Assembly (NCBI RefSeq): GCF_002234405.1
Contig: NZ_NMQT01000088.1
Coordinates: forward strand, 1-54,190
DNA length: 54,190 nt
Direction of reading: 5' to 3'
Source: Amycolatopsis thailandensis
Lineage (GTDB): Bacteria > Actinomycetota > Actinomycetes > Mycobacteriales > Pseudonocardiaceae
A model generated the notes under the pieces. That model was not told the origin of the DNA. It saw nothing but the letters and a program-made list of their open reading frames with translations, and made no database searches. The translations under genes were made by a program, and so were the position numbers. This document shows positions 35,134 through 43,285 of this stretch, piece after piece. Position 1 is the first letter of the stretch. Each line of letters begins with the position of its first letter.

Positions 35134-35183
35134 CTCGCGTTCTTCTGGGCATCCGGTCGGCGCGCCGGTGCGATCCTGCGATC

Positions 35184-36218
35184 ATGAACCTGCGCGAACC
35201 GGACCTGAGATCGATCATCCTGCCCGCCTTCCCGGTCCTGCTTCCCGGCCTGGATGTGCTGGAACGCGGAGACGGCGAGATCCAGATCGGCCTCGACCCC
35301 GCGCACGCCGTGGTGGTCGCCGGAGTCGCCACCGAAGTGGCCGAAGCCCTCCGAGGGCTGGACGGGACAAAGGCCGCCGACGACATCGTGCTCGCGCAGA
35401 GCGAACACGACGAACAGCTACGGGACCTGATGACGGACCTGGCGGCCCGCGGACTCGTGACCGATGCGGGCCAGCCTGAGCAGCACCCCGTGTCGAAACC
35501 GGAAACAGGACTCTGGTCGCTCCGCGCACGCCACCACCACGCGGCCATGACCGCGCGGCGCAGACGCACAGCGGTGGCGATCCACGGTGACGGCAGGCTG
35601 GCCGTGGCCATCGCCGTCCTGCTCGCCAACGGCGGGGTCGGGCACATCGACATCCGGGCCTCGGGCACGGTGCTCGAAAGCGATCTGGGCTCGGGCTACA
35701 CCGAGGCCGAAGTCGGCATGCCCCGCCGGGAGGCGATGGCGCAGGCGGTGCATCGCGCCGGGGCGGACACGTCGACCACCAGGCTCTACTCGGACCGCAG
35801 ACCGGAGCTCGTGCTGCTCACCGACACCGTGGTGCCTGCTCCCGAAGTGGTCGAGGAGCTCGTCCGGGACGGAATCAACCATCTGCCGGTGCGTGTCCGC
35901 GACGGGGTCGGCATCGTCGGGCCGCTGGTGGTGCCCGGCCGCAGCAGCTGTCTGCGCTGTGCCGACCTGCACCGCGCCGGCCACGACGAGTCCTGGCCGA
36001 GAGTGGCGAGCCAGCTCGCGGGACGCGTCCAACGGCCGGATCTGGGCGCCGTGCAAGCCTGCGCCGCGCTGGCCGCGGCGCAGGCACTCCGGCTGCTCTC
36101 ACCCAGCGACCAGGCGCCGCCCGCGTGGAACGCCACTCTGGAGATCGACTTCTTCGACGGCGCGATCCGTCACCGCGACTGGCCGCCGCACAGCGGATGT
36201 GGATGCGGCGCACGGTGA
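35184..36218 (+). CDS. ThiF/cyclodehydratase-like protein
   Basis: 344-residue protein resembling the E1/ThiF-type and leader-binding proteins of azole-peptide clusters, in the position of mycobacterial Rv3196. A winged or PqqD-like N-part (residues 1-95) is followed by a degenerate nucleotide-binding part (VAIHGDGRLAVAIAVLLANG) and a C-terminal zinc site: SCLRCADLHR and CGCGAR. The usual adenylation Arg/Asp residues are not evident, so it may be non-catalytic. No precursor peptide is visible nearby. ATG 35184 may be leaderless (GATCCT 7 nt upstream). Confidence 0.75.
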   Translation: MNLREPDLRSIILPAFPVLLPGLDVLERGDGEIQIGLDPAHAVVVAGVATEVAEALRGLDGTKAADDIVLAQSEHDEQLRDLMTDLAARGLVTDAGQPEQHPVSKPETGLWSLRARHHHAAMTARRRRTAVAIHGDGRLAVAIAVLLANGGVGHIDIRASGTVLESDLGSGYTEAEVGMPRREAMAQAVHRAGADTSTTRLYSDRRPELVLLTDTVVPAPEVVEELVRDGINHLPVRVRDGVGIVGPLVVPGRSSCLRCADLHRAGHDESWPRVASQLAGRVQRPDLGAVQACAALAAAQALRLLSPSDQAPPAWNATLEIDFFDGAIRHRDWPPHSGCGCGAR

Positions 36219-36295
36219 TACGGCAAGCGATGTAGCCCACACGCACGCCCTCAACAGGCTGCGAAAGCGGAGTGAATCAAGGCAGAATCGCGAGG

Positions 36296-37636
36296 GTGAC
36301 CGACTCCCGCAACGCCGAGGACCGAGAATCCGCCATCCCCCGCAACGGGGCCGCGCGAACGGCCAAGCTGGCCAGCATTCCTCTCGGCATAGCGGGCCGG
36401 GCGGTCGGCGGCTGGGGCAGGCGACTGACCGGGCAGAGCGCCGAAGAGGTCAACGCGACGCTGTCCGCCAAAGCCGCGGAGCAGCTCTTCGAGGTGCTCG
36501 GCACGCTCAAGGGCGGCGCGATGAAGTTCGGCCAGGCGCTGAGCGTTTTCGAAGCCGCGGTGCCCGACGAGATGGCGAAGCCCTATCGCGAGGCTCTGAC
36601 GAAGCTCCAGGCCGCGGCACCGCCCATGCCCACCAGGCAGACCCACCGGGTCCTCGCCGAGCAGCTGGGACGCACCTGGAAGCAGCGGTTCGCGGATTTC
36701 GACGACGAACCGGCCGCGTCAGCGAGCATCGGCCAGGTCCACCGCGCGACCTGGCACGACGGCCGCGAAGTCGCCGTCAAGGTGCAATACCCCGGAGCCG
36801 ACGACGCGTTGCGGAGCGACCTTCGTCAGCTCCAGCGCTTCAGCAGGTTGTTTCAGGCCTTCGTGCCGGGAACCGAGGTGAAACCTCTCCTGGCCGAACT
36901 CGCCGAGCGGATGAACGAAGAGCTCGACTACCAGGCGGAAGCCCAGAACCAGCGCGATTTCGTGAAGGCGTTCGAGGGCGTCCCCGGGTTCCTGATCCCC
37001 CGCGTGGTCGCCAGCGCGCCGAAGGTCGTCGTCACGGAGTGGGTCACCGGCACTCCGCTGTCGAAGATCATCGCCGGTGGCGACAAGGAGGCACGGGACC
37101 GCGCCGGCCGCCTGCTCACCGAGTTCCACTACTCGTCGCCGGAACGCGCCCGGCTCCTGCATTCGGACCCGCATCCCGGCAACTTCATGCTGACCGCCGA
37201 CGGCAGGCTGTGCGTGATCGACTTCGGCGGGGTGTCCCGGCTACCCGAGGGGATTCCGCAACACCTCGGCGAGATGACCAGGCTGGCGCTCGACGGCGAA
37301 TCCTCGAAGCTCATGCGGCTGCTCAGGGAGTCCGGTTTCATCCGGGCCGACGCGGACCTGCGGGCCGACGACGTGCTCGCGTACCTGGCGCCGTTCACCG
37401 AACCGCTGGCGGGCGACACGTTCCACTTCACCCGCCGCTGGATGCAGCGGCAGGCGGGCCGGGTCGGCGACACCCGAGGCCGGGATTTCCGGATCGGCCG
37501 GTCCCTCAACCTGCCGCCCGAGTACCTGATGATCCACCGGGTGACCGCCGGATCGACGGGCATCCTCTGCCAGCTCGACGCGGAGATCCCCGCCCGCGCG
37601 ATCGTCGAACGGTGGCAGCCGGGCTTCGCGGCCTGA
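36296..37636 (+). CDS. ABC1/AarF-family atypical kinase
   Basis: 446-residue protein of the UbiB/ABC1 family, in the position of Rv3197, which mycobacterial work links to the WhiB7 regulon. Motifs: KFGQALSVFE, ASASIGQVHRATW (Ala-rich loop), VAVKVQYPG (catalytic Lys), LHSDPHPGNFML and VIDFGGVSR. GTG 36296 is preferred; an in-frame GTG at 36272 would add eight residues. It lies 77 bp after the ThiF-like gene and is flanked on both sides by DnaA-box pairs. The biochemical role is unknown. Confidence 0.88.
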   Translation: MTDSRNAEDRESAIPRNGAARTAKLASIPLGIAGRAVGGWGRRLTGQSAEEVNATLSAKAAEQLFEVLGTLKGGAMKFGQALSVFEAAVPDEMAKPYREALTKLQAAAPPMPTRQTHRVLAEQLGRTWKQRFADFDDEPAASASIGQVHRATWHDGREVAVKVQYPGADDALRSDLRQLQRFSRLFQAFVPGTEVKPLLAELAERMNEELDYQAEAQNQRDFVKAFEGVPGFLIPRVVASAPKVVVTEWVTGTPLSKIIAGGDKEARDRAGRLLTEFHYSSPERARLLHSDPHPGNFMLTADGRLCVIDFGGVSRLPEGIPQHLGEMTRLALDGESSKLMRLLRESGFIRADADLRADDVLAYLAPFTEPLAGDTFHFTRRWMQRQAGRVGDTRGRDFRIGRSLNLPPEYLMIHRVTAGSTGILCQLDAEIPARAIVERWQPGFAA

Positions 37637-37640
37637 GAAG

Positions 37641-37701
37641 TTATCCACAGGGAACGATGCGGTTGAGCCGAAACCGGGGGCGTTCGGGCGAGTTGTCCAC
37701 A
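37641..37701 (+). promoter_or_regulatory. Second pair of DnaA-box sequences
   Basis: TTATCCACA (37641-37649) and TTGTCCACA (37693-37701), same orientation, in the 115-bp gap between the ABC1 kinase and the next gene. Confidence 0.5.
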
Positions 37702-37751
37702 ACCTCGCCAAAGCGGTTCCACCCGGTCGGCCCAACGGCCATCCTCGATTC

Positions 37752-38690
37752 ATGACCACTACACGAAGCGCCCGACTGATGGCGCTCAGTAACACCAGCG
37801 AATCCGGGATCGTCACCAGCCGCGAGCTGCGCAAGGCGGGCGTCACCGCCCGTTACGCCGCGAAGCTCTGTGGCCCGGGCGGTCCTTGGCGAAGGCTGAT
37901 GCCGGGTGTGATCCTGCTGCGCGACTCCGCGCCCACCCGGCTTCAGCTGTTGCAGGCCGCCGTCGCACGATTCGGGCCCGACGTGGTGGTGACGGGCGCA
38001 GACGCGCTTCGCGCACGAGGCGTCGACTGCGCGGTGACACGGGAGGTCCATCTCCTCGTCCCCGATTATCGGCGCGTCCCGGCGGAGCCCGGCATGCTGC
38101 CGCGAAGAACCACGCGGATGCCACCGCCGACCTTGATCGACGGCGTCCCGTTCGCGCCTCCGGCCAGGGCGGCGCTCGATCTCGCCAGGTTGGAGCTCGA
38201 TCCCGCGCGGATCGACGAGCTGATCTCACTACCGCTGTACTGGGGGCTGTGCACGCTCGACGAGCTCAAGGAAGAGCTCGACTCCGGTAACCGGCGAGGC
38301 TCAGCCGCGGTCCGCGCGGCTCTGCGGCGCGTCGATCCCGAAGAGACCTACGCGCATGGGCTGGCGAAGAAGGCTCTCAGCGGCTGCCCGCTGCCCGCGC
38401 CGTCATGGAACACGACGATCTGCGACCGGCGGGGACGTCCCATCGGCTCTGCCGACGCCTGGTGGGACGACATCGGCCTGGCCTGGCAGTTCCGTGCGCC
38501 GAAACGAGGCGCCGCGGATTTCCACCCACTGGCGCTGACCGCGACCGGCACGGTGCTGGTCCGCTGCACCATCGACCAGTTGAAGAAGGTTCCGCAGGAA
38601 GTCGCGGCCGAACTCGTCAGGGCTTTCGCCGAAGCGGCGCGTACACCGCGGCCGAAAGTCCGCACCATCGGCCGGATCGACGCCGCCTGA
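37752..38690 (+). CDS. AbiEi-type HTH / degenerate nuclease-fold protein, paralogue A
   Basis: 312-residue protein. The N-terminus (IVTSRELRKAGVTARYAAKL) is an AbiEi-antitoxin-type helix-turn-helix followed by GGPWRRLMPGVILL. The C-terminal third resembles the DUF559/Vsr-like fold around GSADAWWDDIGLAWQF, but the acidic and Glu/Lys residues expected for nuclease activity are not all present. It is a clear paralogue of the gene at 44119. No toxin gene adjoins it, so the role is unknown; DNA binding is likely. Confidence 0.72.
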   Translation: MTTTRSARLMALSNTSESGIVTSRELRKAGVTARYAAKLCGPGGPWRRLMPGVILLRDSAPTRLQLLQAAVARFGPDVVVTGADALRARGVDCAVTREVHLLVPDYRRVPAEPGMLPRRTTRMPPPTLIDGVPFAPPARAALDLARLELDPARIDELISLPLYWGLCTLDELKEELDSGNRRGSAAVRAALRRVDPEETYAHGLAKKALSGCPLPAPSWNTTICDRRGRPIGSADAWWDDIGLAWQFRAPKRGAADFHPLALTATGTVLVRCTIDQLKKVPQEVAAELVRAFAEAARTPRPKVRTIGRIDAA

Positions 38691-38695
38691 CGAGC

Positions 38696-38875
38696 TCACC
38701 AGTACTCGTCGGGCAGCTTTCCCTCGATGTCGCGGGTGTGGCGGCGAGCGCAGGCAGGACACATCCAGCGCACGGCGTTCTTCTCACGGGTGGACACCCA
38801 GGCGAGCGTCTGCGCGGGCTCTTCGTCCGCGCCGCGGATCCGGCCGCACAACGAGCAGCCGACCCGGTCGCTCAC
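38696..38875 (-). CDS. Small zinc-ribbon protein
   Basis: 59-residue protein with two CxxC pairs (GCSLCGR and MCPACARRH), probably one structural zinc. GTG 38875 overlaps the stop of the methyltransferase gene by 4 bp, so it is translated from the same mRNA and may be its partner. No named family recognised. Confidence 0.72.
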   Translation of the reverse strand: MSDRVGCSLCGRIRGADEEPAQTLAWVSTREKNAVRWMCPACARRHTRDIEGKLPDEYW

Positions 38876-39741
38876 GATCGCCGTCCACAATGGATCGTCT
38901 TGGCCCCTTGCAAGAACAGATCCTGGCGTGCTCCGAGGAAGTCCGGGCTCGCCGAATCCAGCAAGGCGGCCGCGGTCTCGTGGTCGTCGCTGTTCAGGAG
39001 TTCGCCCGCCACCTCGGTCAGCCAGGTCACCCGCTCGATGACGAACTCGCGCAGCAGGTCCGGTCCGGGCGCCGGGTGGTGGATGAGGACGCCGAAGGAA
39101 TCGACGTCGATCAGCCCTGCTCGCTGGAGCGCGATGTTCCAGCCATAGGGCATCGAGACGGAGCCGGGGATGCCCGCCCGCATCTCGGCGAACCACTCGC
39201 CTCGCGCGGCGAGCAGGCGCTCCTCCAGCCCTGGTCGCCCGATGCCGAGGTCCCAGGGGAGACAGTTGAAGTCCAGGCCGCCCTCGGAGATGGCGACCAG
39301 CCCGCCGGGGCGGGCGAGCCGGGCGAGAGTGTCGACTGCCGACTGTTGATCGGGCAGATGATGGACCACGCGCGAAGCCCAGACCAGATCAGCAGGAGGC
39401 AGCTTGGCAGACAACCCGTCGTCGGCCACGTCGGCGTGGATCGTCTCGACGGTGACGTTGTCCCCCGCGGCCGCGGCAACCACCCGGTGCGCTTCGGCCA
39501 GCAGGGGCTCGGTCGCGTCGACCAGCACGATCTTGGCGCCGGCGGAGGTGAGCTCCTCGGCGACCAGCACGCTCATCCCGCCCGCACCGCAGCCGACGTC
39601 GAGGATGGTCGGCCTGTCCGGCATGCCTTCCAGCAGTCGGCGAGCGGCCATCCGCATCGGCCCGGCGTCGAGTGCTTCGGCCATGCGAAGCGATCGAAGC
39701 CTGTCAGCCCAGTCGATGTCGTCATGCGTGTGTACGGCCAT
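38872..39741 (-). CDS. SAM-dependent methyltransferase
   Basis: 289-residue class I methyltransferase. Motif I LDVGCGAGGMSVL near residues 45-57, acidic strand end VLVDAT, motif IV ADLVWASRVVHHLPD and GGLVAISEGG. ATG 39741 follows GGGGGA; the frame further upstream runs into repeat DNA and is not coding. Substrate unknown. Coupled to the zinc-ribbon gene downstream. Confidence 0.88.
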   Translation of the reverse strand: MAVHTHDDIDWADRLRSLRMAEALDAGPMRMAARRLLEGMPDRPTILDVGCGAGGMSVLVAEELTSAGAKIVLVDATEPLLAEAHRVVAAAAGDNVTVETIHADVADDGLSAKLPPADLVWASRVVHHLPDQQSAVDTLARLARPGGLVAISEGGLDFNCLPWDLGIGRPGLEERLLAARGEWFAEMRAGIPGSVSMPYGWNIALQRAGLIDVDSFGVLIHHPAPGPDLLREFVIERVTWLTEVAGELLNSDDHETAAALLDSASPDFLGARQDLFLQGAKTIHCGRRS

Positions 39742-39784
39742 TCCCCCAGTGAACACCAAGCCGAGCCGCGCCACGCCCCAAAAA

Positions 39785-39837
39785 GGGAGCGGGGGACCTT
39801 TGCTGCCGCACGGCGATAGCAAAGGTCCCCCGCTCCC
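39785..39837. repeat. Dispersed repeat, inverted pair, G-rich variant
   Basis: GAGCGGGGGACC-type left unit (39787-39806) and GGTCCCCCGCTC-type right unit (39815-39837). Relative to the main form, AA has become GG on the left arm and TT has become CC on the right, so pairing is preserved. It lies between two co-directional genes. Confidence 0.85.
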
Positions 39838-39845
39838 CCGAGTGG

Positions 39846-40103
39846 TCAGGCCTGAAGGCGCTCGGCTCGCCGGGTCGCCCAGCGGGCGACCTTGGTCCAC
39901 CTGCGTGCGGCGCGTGGGCCGCTTCGAGCCCGCTGTGCGCGGACTCCCTCCTCGAGGTCTCGTATTCGGGCCCTGGACAGTTCTTCATAAAGCAACATTT
40001 CGCTGGTCTCCTCGACCTTGATCTCGTTCGATTTGGTCGGCGCGAGAGTCCGGTAACCCGTCCGCGCCTCGTAATCCCTGGTGGTGATGAGTTCGACGGT
40101 CAT
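39846..40103 (-). CDS. Small basic protein coupled to whiB7
   Basis: 85-residue protein: MTVELITTRDYEARTGYRT, an acidic middle (VEETSEMLLYEELSRARIRD) and a strongly basic end (RAARRWTKVARWATRRAERL). ATG 40103 forms an ATGA overlap with the whiB7 stop, so it is made from whiB7 mRNA in fixed ratio. No family recognised. Its basic tail could bind RNA, DNA or the ribosome; this is speculation. Confidence 0.75.
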   Translation of the reverse strand: MTVELITTRDYEARTGYRTLAPTKSNEIKVEETSEMLLYEELSRARIRDLEEGVRAQRARSGPRAARRWTKVARWATRRAERLQA

Positions 40104-40483
40104 GCCGCGGCGCTCCGCTCGACCTTGCGCGCGACGGGACGCGCCTCGGCGACGGGCTCGACGACCGGGTTCTTCCGGGGGCGGCCACGGGGCCGCTTCC
40201 GCGCGACGACAACGCCACGCTCGAAGATTTCGCCACCCCAGACGCCCCACGGCTCACGCCGCGAAAGGGCACCCGCGAGGCAGGCGGAACGGACCGGGCA
40301 GTCCGCGCAGAACGCCTTCGCACGCTCGAGCTCTGCCGGTGACTCGGCGAACCAAAGGTCCGCGTCGCCCGAACGGCAGGGAAGCATCGACTCAGGCGAG
40401 TCGATGGCGTCGAGCAGGTCGACGACGCCGGCGTCGGCGAAGGGCAGGGCCTCCCCCGGCGCGAAAGCTATGGCCGATGACAT
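40100..40483 (-). CDS. whiB7: WhiB7-type iron-sulfur transcription factor
   Basis: 127-residue Wbl protein. Cys36, Cys59, Cys62 and Cys68 bind a 4Fe-4S cluster; EPWGVWGGE (77-85) contacts the sigma factor; the AT-hook RPRGRPRK (97-104) is the mark of WhiB7. WhiB7 activates intrinsic antibiotic-resistance genes with SigA. ATG 40483 follows GAGGAG. Adjacent to uvrD2 and near the ABC1 kinase, as in Mycobacterium. An intrinsic terminator 100 bp upstream (40582-40630) may be a leader attenuator. Confidence 0.93.
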   Translation of the reverse strand: MSSAIAFAPGEALPFADAGVVDLLDAIDSPESMLPCRSGDADLWFAESPAELERAKAFCADCPVRSACLAGALSRREPWGVWGGEIFERGVVVARKRPRGRPRKNPVVEPVAEARPVARKVERSAAA

Positions 40484-40581
40484 AAGTGCACTCCTCTGTC
40501 CCGTGACGGATTTCGTACTGACGGTGGAACTGGACAACGCTGACCCCAATTAGGTTGTGCAGCCAACTTGTTTGTGCAGCA

Positions 40582-40630
40582 AAAAACACGAAGGCCGCGG
40601 ATCCGGTAACCGGTTCCGCGGCCTTCGTGA
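40582..40630 (-). terminator. Intrinsic terminator upstream of whiB7
   Basis: Perfect 15-bp stem (40588-40602 with 40616-40630), an inner CCGG/CCGG stem, and T6 on the minus strand (40582-40587). It lies 20 bp after the stop of the 88-residue gene and 100 bp before whiB7. It is either that gene's terminator or the whiB7 attenuator; both are possible at once. Confidence 0.9.
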
Positions 40631-40649
40631 GCCTCTAGTCCTGACTAGG

Positions 40650-40916
40650 TCAGGAACTTCGCTCCCGTATGGACAACGGAACACGGAACTGCTTGATGAC
40701 CGGCAGATCGACGCCGCCCTTCACGTACGCCCCACCCAAGGCGGCAGCGTGCGTGAAGGTCTCGTCGGCGGCGATCCAGCTCAGGTCGAACCGCTGGGTG
40801 CCGCGGGCGGCGAGGATGCTCACGGGCATGAAGGTGCCCTGGCGCTGAGCCTGCGGGACTTCCGCGACGCAGGACAGACGGGTGCCAGGGTTCGTGAGCA
40901 TCATTTTGTTCGTCAT
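40650..40916 (-). CDS. Hypothetical protein between uvrD2 and whiB7
   Basis: 88-residue protein with mixed composition (TNPGTRLSCVAEVPQAQRQG; RFDLSWIAADETFTHAAALG) and high third-position GC, so it looks coding. No family recognised, no signal peptide or membrane helix. ATG 40916 follows GGTG. It has a promoter with an AT-rich element about 110 bp upstream and is followed by a strong terminator, beyond which is whiB7. Confidence 0.65.
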   Translation of the reverse strand: MTNKMMLTNPGTRLSCVAEVPQAQRQGTFMPVSILAARGTQRFDLSWIAADETFTHAAALGGAYVKGGVDLPVIKQFRVPLSIRERSS

Positions 40917-41021
40917 TTCACCGGCACCGCCTTTCTCTGTCGCGCGCGAACCGCCCTGCGGCCTACGCTGTGTTGTGTAGATGTTCTTCCCCAGTCCGGG
41001 CGCTCCCGCCCGGGTACTTGC

Positions 41022-41068
41022 AGGTTATTGCTCCTGGGCTCACCGGGGCAACTTATTTTCCAGAAAAT
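41022..41068 (-). promoter_or_regulatory. Promoter with WhiB7-like AT-rich element
   Basis: On the minus strand: palindrome ATTTTC-TG-GAAAAT (41055-41068), AAAATAA to 41053, one base, -35 TTGCCC (41046-41051), 18 bp, -10 TAACCT (41022-41027). WhiB7-dependent promoters carry an AT-rich stretch just upstream of the -35, which this resembles. A hairpin (40996-41013, CCGGGCG arm) lies at the expected transcript start. Confidence 0.55.
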
Positions 41069-41134
41069 CCGTCGAAGTTGCGAAGATCGGCTCTGAGCAG
41101 CGGGTTCGCCGCGTGGATCAAGCCCGGAACGCGG

Positions 41135-43222
41135 TCAAGACTCCACCGAGGCCCGCACGACATCGAGAACCTCCGCCCCGAAGCGTTCGAGCTTCGTCGC
41201 GCCGATCCCGGAGATGGCGCATAACGCAGTGTCATCGGTCGGCCGCTGCTCGGCGATGGCGACCAGGGTCGCGTCCGTGAAGACGACGAAGGCCGGCACC
41301 TTGAGCTCGCGTGAACGTTCCCCACGCCAGGACTTCAACTTTTCGAGCAGCTGCTCATCCACATTGGACGGGCAACGGGAGCAGCGTCCCAGCTTGATGT
41401 CCAGGGTCTCCAGCAGCGGCCCGCCGCACACCCGGCACCGTGCCTTGTTGCCCGACTGCTTCGGCTGCTGCGCTCGAGCGACCCTCGCCGCCGGGTGGTC
41501 TTCGGGGATCAGGCCGTAGAGGAACCGGCTGCGTCGCCGATTGCGGCGATTCCCCGACGTCCTGGCCAAGGCCCACGACAGCGAGAGATGCTCTCGTGCT
41601 CGCGTGACGCCGACATAGAAGAGGCGGCGCTCTTCTTCGATGGCGGCGTCGTCACCGTCGGCGTGGAGGATCGGCATGGTCCCCTCGGCGAGCCCGACGA
41701 GGAACACCGCGTCCCATTCGAGCCCCTTCGCCGCGTGCAGCGAGGCCAGAGTGATGCCCTCGACCGTCGGCGGGTGCTGCGCGTTCGCCCGCTGTTCGAG
41801 CTCCGCCACGAATCGGGGCAGGTCCGCGTCTTCGACGGTGGATGCCAGCTCCTCGGCCAGTTCGACGATCGAAAGAAGCGCGTCCCATCGCTCCTTCGCC
41901 GCACCGCCGGCCGGCGGCTGGTCGGTGAGGCCCACCTTCGCGAGCACGGAGCGAACCCGGGTCACCAGCTCGCCGGTGTCGGCGTCGGTCGACGCCATCC
42001 GCAACGCGGACATCGCCTGCCGGACCTCGGTCCTGGCGAAGAACCGCTCGCCGCCGCGGACAAGGTACGGGATGCCCACCTCCGCCAGTGCCTGCTCATA
42101 GGCTTCCGACTGGGCGTTGACGCGATAGAGCACCGCGATCTCGCTGGCCGCCACCCCGCCGTCGAGCAGGTCACGGATCCTGCGCGCGACTGCGGCGGCC
42201 TCCGCGGTCTCGTCGTCGTATTCGGCGAAGCGCGGGACTGGCCCCGACGGACGCTGGCCGACGAGCTTCAACCTCGCCCCGGCTGGGCGGCCACGTGCGG
42301 CACCGATCACCTGATTGGCGAGTGCCACGACCTCCGGGGTCGAGCGGTAGTCCCGCTCGAGCCTCACGACCGTCGCCTCGGGGAACCTCCGAGTGAACTC
42401 CAGCAGCGGTCGGGGAGAGGCGCCGCCGAACGAATAGATGGTCTGGTTGGCATCGCCGACGACGGTCAAGTCGTCGCGGCCGCCCAGCCACGCGTCGAGC
42501 AGCCGTTGCTGCAACGGCGTGACGTCCTGATACTCGTCGACGACGAAGCAGCGATAGCGCTCGCGGAACTCCTGGGCCACCACCGTGTGCTCCTCGAGGA
42601 CGGCGGTGGTGTGCAGGAGCAGGTCGTCGAAATCGAGGACCTGCGCGGCGGTCTTCACCTTCTCGTAGTTGCGGTAGACCTCCGCGACCTGCGACGCGGG
42701 CGCTGGCGTGTCCCGCTGCGTGCGCGCGGCGACGGCCGGGTAGTCGTCCGGCGATACCAAAGAGGCCTTGCTCCACTCGATCTCACTGGCGAGGTCGCGC
42801 AGGAGCTCCGTCTCCGTGCCGAGCCCGGCTTTGTTGGCGGCTTGGCTGACGTAACGGAACTTGTTCTCGAGCAGCTCCCAGGGCCGGTCCCCGACGACCT
42901 GGGGCCAGAAGTACCGAAGCTGGCGGCGGGCGGCGGCGTGGAAGGTGAGTGCCTGGGCGGCGTCGACACCAAGGCCTCGAAGGCGCGCGCGCATCTCACC
43001 TGCCGCACGGGTCGTGAAGGTGACCGCGAGGACCTGACCAGCGGCGACGTGCCCGGAACGGACCAGATGAGCGATGCGATGTGTGATCGTCCGCGTCTTA
43101 CCGGTCCCCGCTCCAGCAAGGACGCAGACCGGCCCCCTCGGCGCGCAGCAGGCGGCGCGTTGCTCGGGATCGAGCCCATCGAGCAGGCCTGGACGACTCT
43201 TCGGGGACGATGCGCTAACCAC
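41135..43222 (-). CDS. uvrD2: UvrD2-type DNA helicase
   Basis: 695-residue superfamily 1 helicase. Walker A AGAGTGKT (36-43), Walker B VVDEYQDVTP, motif III GDANQTIYSFGGA, motif VI VGVTRAREHL. After the helicase core comes a four-Cys zinc motif (CRVCGG and CSRC) and a C-terminal HRDC domain (ALCAISGIGATKLERFG), the UvrD2 arrangement known from Mycobacterium. GTG 43222 follows GAGG at 9 nt. Unwinds DNA 3'-5' in repair or replication. Confidence 0.94.
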   Translation of the reverse strand: MVSASSPKSRPGLLDGLDPEQRAACCAPRGPVCVLAGAGTGKTRTITHRIAHLVRSGHVAAGQVLAVTFTTRAAGEMRARLRGLGVDAAQALTFHAAARRQLRYFWPQVVGDRPWELLENKFRYVSQAANKAGLGTETELLRDLASEIEWSKASLVSPDDYPAVAARTQRDTPAPASQVAEVYRNYEKVKTAAQVLDFDDLLLHTTAVLEEHTVVAQEFRERYRCFVVDEYQDVTPLQQRLLDAWLGGRDDLTVVGDANQTIYSFGGASPRPLLEFTRRFPEATVVRLERDYRSTPEVVALANQVIGAARGRPAGARLKLVGQRPSGPVPRFAEYDDETAEAAAVARRIRDLLDGGVAASEIAVLYRVNAQSEAYEQALAEVGIPYLVRGGERFFARTEVRQAMSALRMASTDADTGELVTRVRSVLAKVGLTDQPPAGGAAKERWDALLSIVELAEELASTVEDADLPRFVAELEQRANAQHPPTVEGITLASLHAAKGLEWDAVFLVGLAEGTMPILHADGDDAAIEEERRLFYVGVTRAREHLSLSWALARTSGNRRNRRRSRFLYGLIPEDHPAARVARAQQPKQSGNKARCRVCGGPLLETLDIKLGRCSRCPSNVDEQLLEKLKSWRGERSRELKVPAFVVFTDATLVAIAEQRPTDDTALCAISGIGATKLERFGAEVLDVVRASVES

Positions 43223-43285
43223 GCCCCGATCCTCGCAGAGGGCCCGACGGGATCGACGCAGGGCACGCGGCCGTATCCTGGTCAC

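Noticed and set aside
35184..36218. Azole-modified peptide biosynthesis cluster
   Set aside because: The ThiF-like protein stands alone; no YcaO, dehydrogenase, precursor peptide or transporter is present.
35104..37701. Replication origin
   Set aside because: Only four DnaA boxes in two distant pairs, no AT-rich unwinding region and no dnaA, dnaN or parAB nearby.
40392..40589. Minus-strand frame MFFAAQTSWLHNLIG... starting in the terminator U-tract as a whiB7 upstream reading frame
   Set aside because: It would start inside the terminator U-tract, has no ribosome site and overlaps the whiB7 start in another frame. Possible but unsupported.
41495..43285. Long plus-strand frame leading into the DUF4191 gene
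   Set aside because: Antisense to uvrD2; coding sequence begins at 43286 next to a good -10 box.
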